Positions 30,186 to 32,732 of a DNA stretch of 32,732 bases are shown here, piece after piece. Within the stretch, counting starts at the first letter, position 1; every line of letters starts with the position of its first letter. The notes beneath the pieces were generated by a model that was not told the DNA's origin, made no database searches, and saw nothing but the letters and a program-made list of their open reading frames with translations. Both the position numbers and the translations under genes were made by a program. This DNA comes from Ruminococcaceae bacterium UBA2857 (GTDB lineage: Bacteria; Bacillota; Clostridia; Oscillospirales; Acutalibacteraceae): NCBI GenBank assembly GCA_002350705.1, contig DEFH01000066.1:1-32732 (forward strand). The letters are read 5' to 3'.

Positions 30186-30259
30186 TGCGGAATTGTGTAA
30201 CGGTAGCACGACAGACTCTGACTCTGTTTGTTGGGGTTCGAATCCCTATTCCGCAGCCA
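30186..30259 (+). tRNA. tRNA-Gln (anticodon CUG)
   Basis: Acceptor TGCGGAA (30186-30192) pairs with TTCCGCA (30249-30255), G73 and encoded CCA (30257-30259). Anticodon loop CTCTGAC gives CUG after U33. T-loop TTCGAAT. D-arm GTGT-AACGGTAG-CACG-type as in bacterial tRNA-Gln. First gene of a two-tRNA transcript. Confidence 0.95.
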
Positions 30260-30262
30260 TGA

Positions 30263-30292
30263 TTAAGCCTTGAATACTGATTCAAGGCTTAA
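30263..30292 (+). other. 13-bp perfect hairpin between the two tRNAs
   Basis: TTAAGCCTTGAAT (30263-30275) pairs perfectly with ATTCAAGGCTTAA (30280-30292), loop ACTG, followed only by TTTAAG. It may be a partial terminator or a processing stem separating the two tRNAs. Confidence 0.7.
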
Positions 30293-30299
30293 TTTAAGA

Positions 30300-30376
30300 C
30301 GAGGTGTAGCTCAGTTTGGTGGAGCGCTACGTTCGGGACGTAGAGGCCGCAGGTTCAAATCCTGTCACCTCGACCA
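30300..30376 (+). tRNA. tRNA-Pro (anticodon CGG)
   Basis: Acceptor CGAGGTG (30300-30306) pairs with CACCTCG (30366-30372), A73, encoded CCA (30374-30376). Anticodon stem CTACG/CGTAG with loop TTCGGGA, anticodon CGG. D-arm GCTC-AGTTTGGTGGA-GAGC-type; T-arm GCAGG-TTCAAAT-CCTGT. Confidence 0.96.
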
Positions 30377-30404
30377 TCTAAGGTGTATAAAAAAGATGTC
30401 ACCG

Positions 30405-30433
30405 AAAAAAGCCTGATTTTATCAGGCTTTTTT
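30405..30433 (+). terminator. Intrinsic terminator of the tRNA unit
   Basis: AAAAAAGCCTGA (30405-30416) pairs with TCAGGCTTTTTT (30422-30433), loop TTTTA. Confidence 0.92.
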
Positions 30434-30542
30434 GCATATTTCGGTAATATATTTCAAGCTGATTTTCAAAGATATCAAAAAGGCATTTTTCCTTTAAAAT
30501 GGAGTTTGAACCCCTGCAAAACATATTTTAACGATATTTCGG

Positions 30543-30574
30543 GAGCAATTTTTCAAAAATTGTTCTCTTTTTTT
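30543..30574 (+). terminator. Orphan intrinsic terminator in the gap before the sigma gene
   Basis: GAG-CAATTT (30543-30551) pairs with AAATTG-TT-CTC (30557-30567) with a TT bulge, followed by T7. No gene is visible directly upstream (30434-30542), so it may serve a vanished gene or a small RNA. Confidence 0.55.
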
Positions 30575-30600
30575 ATTTTATAACGGAGGTGAAATAAATT

Positions 30601-30645
30601 TTGAAACTGAAAAAGCCCAAAATCAGAAATCCGACAAAATTTTAA
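30601..30645 (+). other. Possible 14-codon leader or gene-start remnant
   Basis: A TTG (30601) 11 nt after a strong GGAGGTG (30585-30591) opens a basic 14-codon frame (LKLKKPKIRNPTKF) ending at TAA 30643-30645. Too short for a call as a protein. It may be the start of a deleted gene. The remainder of 30434-30710 shows no ORF or RNA that I can support. Confidence 0.25.
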
Positions 30646-30710
30646 AGCTATATGGGAATTTTTATCTGTATCAAGTCTTTCATTTCAAAGCTTGCCAATA
30701 TACTGATTCT

Positions 30711-30738
30711 TTGAACCATTACTTGTTTTTGATATAAT
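30711..30738 (+). promoter_or_regulatory. Promoter of the sigma factor operon
   Basis: TTGAAC (30711-30716), 16-nt spacer, TATAAT (30733-30738) with TGA before it. It has sigma-A form, so the operon need not be autoregulated; an additional ECF-type promoter cannot be excluded. Confidence 0.65.
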
Positions 30739-30848
30739 AACATTGATCGGATTATTCAAGAAATTTTTTCATGAGTGAAATATTCAGTTACTAAAATTCG
30801 ACTATATAGATAAGAGGACCTCGAGCCTTTTGGAAGGAGGCTTATCCA

Positions 30849-31403
30849 GTGGATAACGAATCAATTATTGAATTGTTCCGAAAAAGAGATGAACGAGCTT
30901 TAACGGAAATCAAACAAAAGTATGGCAAGCTATGCTCTTATGTAGCGGAAAACATCCTGTCGCAGAAGGAAGATGTTGAGGAATGTATCAATTCTGCCTA
31001 CTTTGAAGTATGGAATAACATACCGCCCGATAATCCCGATGACCTTAAAACATACCTTTGTCGTATTGTCAGAAACATAGCTATAAACAAGCTCAGATAT
31101 AACACTGCCGAAAAAAGAAATCCGCAGTTTACGGTATCAATAGATGAAATAGCAGAAACTGTACCATCTGACAGTGATGGCAGTATCTCCGATGAAATGC
31201 TTGCTGAAGCTATCAGCCGGTTTTTGAAAAGTCAGGATGAAAAGTATCGCAAAGTGTTTATACGGAGATATTGGTACGGAGATCCGATCAGTAAGATCGC
31301 AGAGTATTATGGGATGAAAGAAAAGACGGTTGCCACATATCTTTTTCGGATAAGAAAGAAGCTAAAAGCATTTTTACAGAAAGAGGGTTACGATTATGAA
31401 TGA
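30849..31403 (+). CDS. ECF-type RNA polymerase sigma-70 factor, GTG start
   Basis: 184 aa, GTG start with AAGGAGG 8 nt upstream. Region 2 about 8-80 (IIELFRKRDERALTEIKQKYGKLCSYVAENILSQKEDVEECINSAYFEVWNNI, then TYLCRIVRNIAINKLR). Linker 85-110. Region 4 about 120-178 (FLKSQDEKYRKVFIRRYWYGDPISKIAEYYGMKEKTVATYLFRIRKKLKAFL) with the HTH. It directs RNA polymerase to a small regulon, probably in response to envelope stress. The last 8 nt overlap the next gene, the usual layout of a sigma/anti-sigma pair. Confidence 0.92.
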   Translation: MDNESIIELFRKRDERALTEIKQKYGKLCSYVAENILSQKEDVEECINSAYFEVWNNIPPDNPDDLKTYLCRIVRNIAINKLRYNTAEKRNPQFTVSIDEIAETVPSDSDGSISDEMLAEAISRFLKSQDEKYRKVFIRRYWYGDPISKIAEYYGMKEKTVATYLFRIRKKLKAFLQKEGYDYE

Positions 31404-32691
31404 ACTCAAATTTCTTGAAGTGATGGGTAAGATCGACAATGAACTTATCAGAGAAGCCGATGTAAATACGGCTGAACATCCTAAGACAATGCGGCTCATA
31501 TCCAAGCGGAGCATATATGCTTTCGGCTCTGTTGCCGCAGTCGCAGCTATAGCGGTTGGCTCTGCTTTGCTTTTCAATTCGTATAATCCATCGAATTTTG
31601 TTGACAATTCAGTCATTCAGCCCGATAAGAATGGAGATAACCTGCCGGACACGGAGTCTATTGTTTCTGCATCACCAGGAGAAGAATCGAAGGAAGATAC
31701 AAATGCGGCAAACTCAGACCACAGTAACTCTACCATATCCACAGATGAAAAAGAACATTCTGCCAGCGATGTTTCAGAACAACCGTCAACAGATGTAAGC
31801 AATCAGGATGTTTCTTCCACATCAAATGACAACAGCACACCTCAAATTATAGAATCTCAGCCTGAGCATAGTCCAGATACACGAAGTGTTGAAAACTATT
31901 ATAAACCGTTTTCTGCAACGGTTGATCCGAATTCCGACTTAAAGTCTTTTGGAGAAGATGAATTGCATCATATTGATATAAGGACACAATATGGATTTTA
32001 TAATCAGCTTGCACTTGACGAGTATGCTTCTAATGGTATTTCAAATACAGTAACCCCAAAAGATTTCGGCGAATATATCGGAAAAGTCGTTGAAGTGAGT
32101 GACGATTATGATTATAATGGAAATGCTACCGAATCCCAAGAACCTACACTTGCCGGTGCAGAAGTTTATTACTACGCTCCCAAAGGGAATAATAAGGCAT
32201 TTATCATTGTAAAACAAATGAATCAGTGCAGTATATTTTTTGCCAATGAAATCAATACCGGTGAGGGGTTCAAAAACGGTCTTTTGTTCTTTGATGTAAA
32301 AAGTGCGGAGGATATCAGGAGTGTTGAATATCAAAAACGAATACCTGATACCGATGGAAAAATGTTTATTTCTGAACAGGATGTTATTACTGATAACACT
32401 AAGATTGCAGCTATCTATGATCTTATTTGTCAGTTAAAGCCTGAAGACTATAGCAGTCTGCCCGAATATGCTGCTACACCTATTTGGTATGTAAAGGCAT
32501 GGGAAAAATACAAAACTGATTTTCACGCTCTTGTAAAAGAAAGAGAAGATTATTCTATCATAATTACCCTAAAAGACGGAACAGTTTTGCAGGAAATCCT
32601 CTATCAGCCTTTCCTTGCCAACGGTTATGTACAAAATATGCAGGAACTTACACCCGAACAGAACAGTGCATTAAAAAATTTGCTGAGATAG
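31396..32691 (+). CDS. Membrane-anchored putative anti-sigma factor with large extracytoplasmic domain
   Basis: 431 aa, overlapping the sigma gene by 8 nt. A short N-terminal cytoplasmic segment (1-37, MNELKFLEVMGKIDNELIREAD) could hold the sigma-binding helix. One membrane helix (about 39-60). A Ser/Asp/Asn-rich disordered stalk (65-165). A folded outside domain (about 166-431) with no family I recognise. Lacks the zinc (HxxxCxxC) signature of ZAS anti-sigmas. Function is inferred from its position beside the sigma gene and its topology. It may sense an envelope signal. The stop codon is followed at once by the hairpin at 32693. Confidence 0.78.
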   Translation: MNELKFLEVMGKIDNELIREADVNTAEHPKTMRLISKRSIYAFGSVAAVAAIAVGSALLFNSYNPSNFVDNSVIQPDKNGDNLPDTESIVSASPGEESKEDTNAANSDHSNSTISTDEKEHSASDVSEQPSTDVSNQDVSSTSNDNSTPQIIESQPEHSPDTRSVENYYKPFSATVDPNSDLKSFGEDELHHIDIRTQYGFYNQLALDEYASNGISNTVTPKDFGEYIGKVVEVSDDYDYNGNATESQEPTLAGAEVYYYAPKGNNKAFIIVKQMNQCSIFFANEINTGEGFKNGLLFFDVKSAEDIRSVEYQKRIPDTDGKMFISEQDVITDNTKIAAIYDLICQLKPEDYSSLPEYAATPIWYVKAWEKYKTDFHALVKEREDYSIIITLKDGTVLQEILYQPFLANGYVQNMQELTPEQNSALKNLLR

Positions 32692-32692
32692 G

Positions 32693-32732
32693 TGACATAC
32701 TCCCCCACTTCTATAGGTGGGGGAGTATGTCA
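32693..32732 (+). repeat. 16-bp perfect hairpin, IS200/IS605-end-like (continues beyond window)
   Basis: TGACATACTCCCCCAC (32693-32708) pairs perfectly with GTGGGGGAGTATGTCA (32717-32732), loop TTCTATAG. There is no T-tract inside the window. A related, decayed copy is at 30036-30069. Repeated, subterminal, imperfect-loop hairpins of this kind are typical of ends recognised by Y1 HUH transposases of IS200/IS605 elements. No transposase or TnpB is visible, so the assignment is tentative. Confidence 0.55.

Noticed and set aside
30070..32692. A complete transposon between the two hairpin copies
   Set aside because: No transposase, TnpB or resolvase is encoded; the left hairpin is decayed and target duplications are not evident.

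Overview
The window looks like chromosomal DNA of a low-to-medium GC Firmicute of class Clostridia, most likely a Ruminococcus-like gut bacterium (Oscillospiraceae/Ruminococcaceae). This is inferred from AAGGAGG-type ribosome binding sites, frequent TTG/GTG starts, compact sigma-A-type promoters with 17-bp spacers, many intrinsic terminators, and the gene families present (two LytR-CpsA-Psr proteins, YfhO, PASTA kinase-like protein, LytTR regulator, type III pantothenate kinase). No species was assigned by comparison.

Left part (1-10084): the end of typA is followed by a DEDD exonuclease with a zinc ribbon. A leftward operon (5466 to 1304) encodes a GT2 polyprenyl-phosphate glycosyltransferase, an M20 dipeptidase, a phosphopantetheinyl transferase and an LCP envelope protein. 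A leftward yfhO follows, then the wreck of a yfbR-like nucleotidase gene, then a second rightward LCP gene. This is mainly a cell-envelope region.

The most striking part is 10120-12151. Four tandem non-coding RNAs precede a Ro60 (rsr, TROVE + vWA) gene. Each has a long closing stem with an asymmetric 7/8-nt internal loop, closed around a tRNA-like body with a perfect T-arm (TTCRANT loop). In at least three, a D-arm and a capped acceptor-like stem occur in circularly permuted or rearranged order. They look like bacterial Y RNAs (YrlA class), but each of the four copies copies a different tRNA body, including a class II Leu-like one with a long variable arm. Four tandem copies with four architectures is, as far as I know, unusual.

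12230-14312 is a two-gene operon of G3E (COG0523/CobW-type) GTPases, the first with a 58-residue His/Asp/Glu tract, pointing to metal (probably zinc) handling. 14411-20576 holds a membrane TPR-like protein, an XRE regulator, a histidine phosphatase, a HAD phosphatase and a 923-aa MORN-repeat protein. 20739-27752 holds mscS-type channel and coaX (overlapping), a zinc-ribbon/PASTA pseudokinase, cardiolipin synthase, a cyclophilin, a YlmH-like S4 protein and a small unknown protein.

27802-29994 is a LytTR regulator plus membrane-protein pair, divergent from a STAS anti-sigma-antagonist gene. 30114-30433 is a tRNA-Gln(CUG)/tRNA-Pro(CGG) unit with conspicuous hairpins in the leader and between the tRNAs. 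30849-32691 is an ECF-type sigma factor with an overlapping membrane-anchored partner. Two copies of a hairpin resembling an IS200/IS605-type end (30036 and 32693) bracket the last 2.6 kb, and the window ends exactly on the second one.
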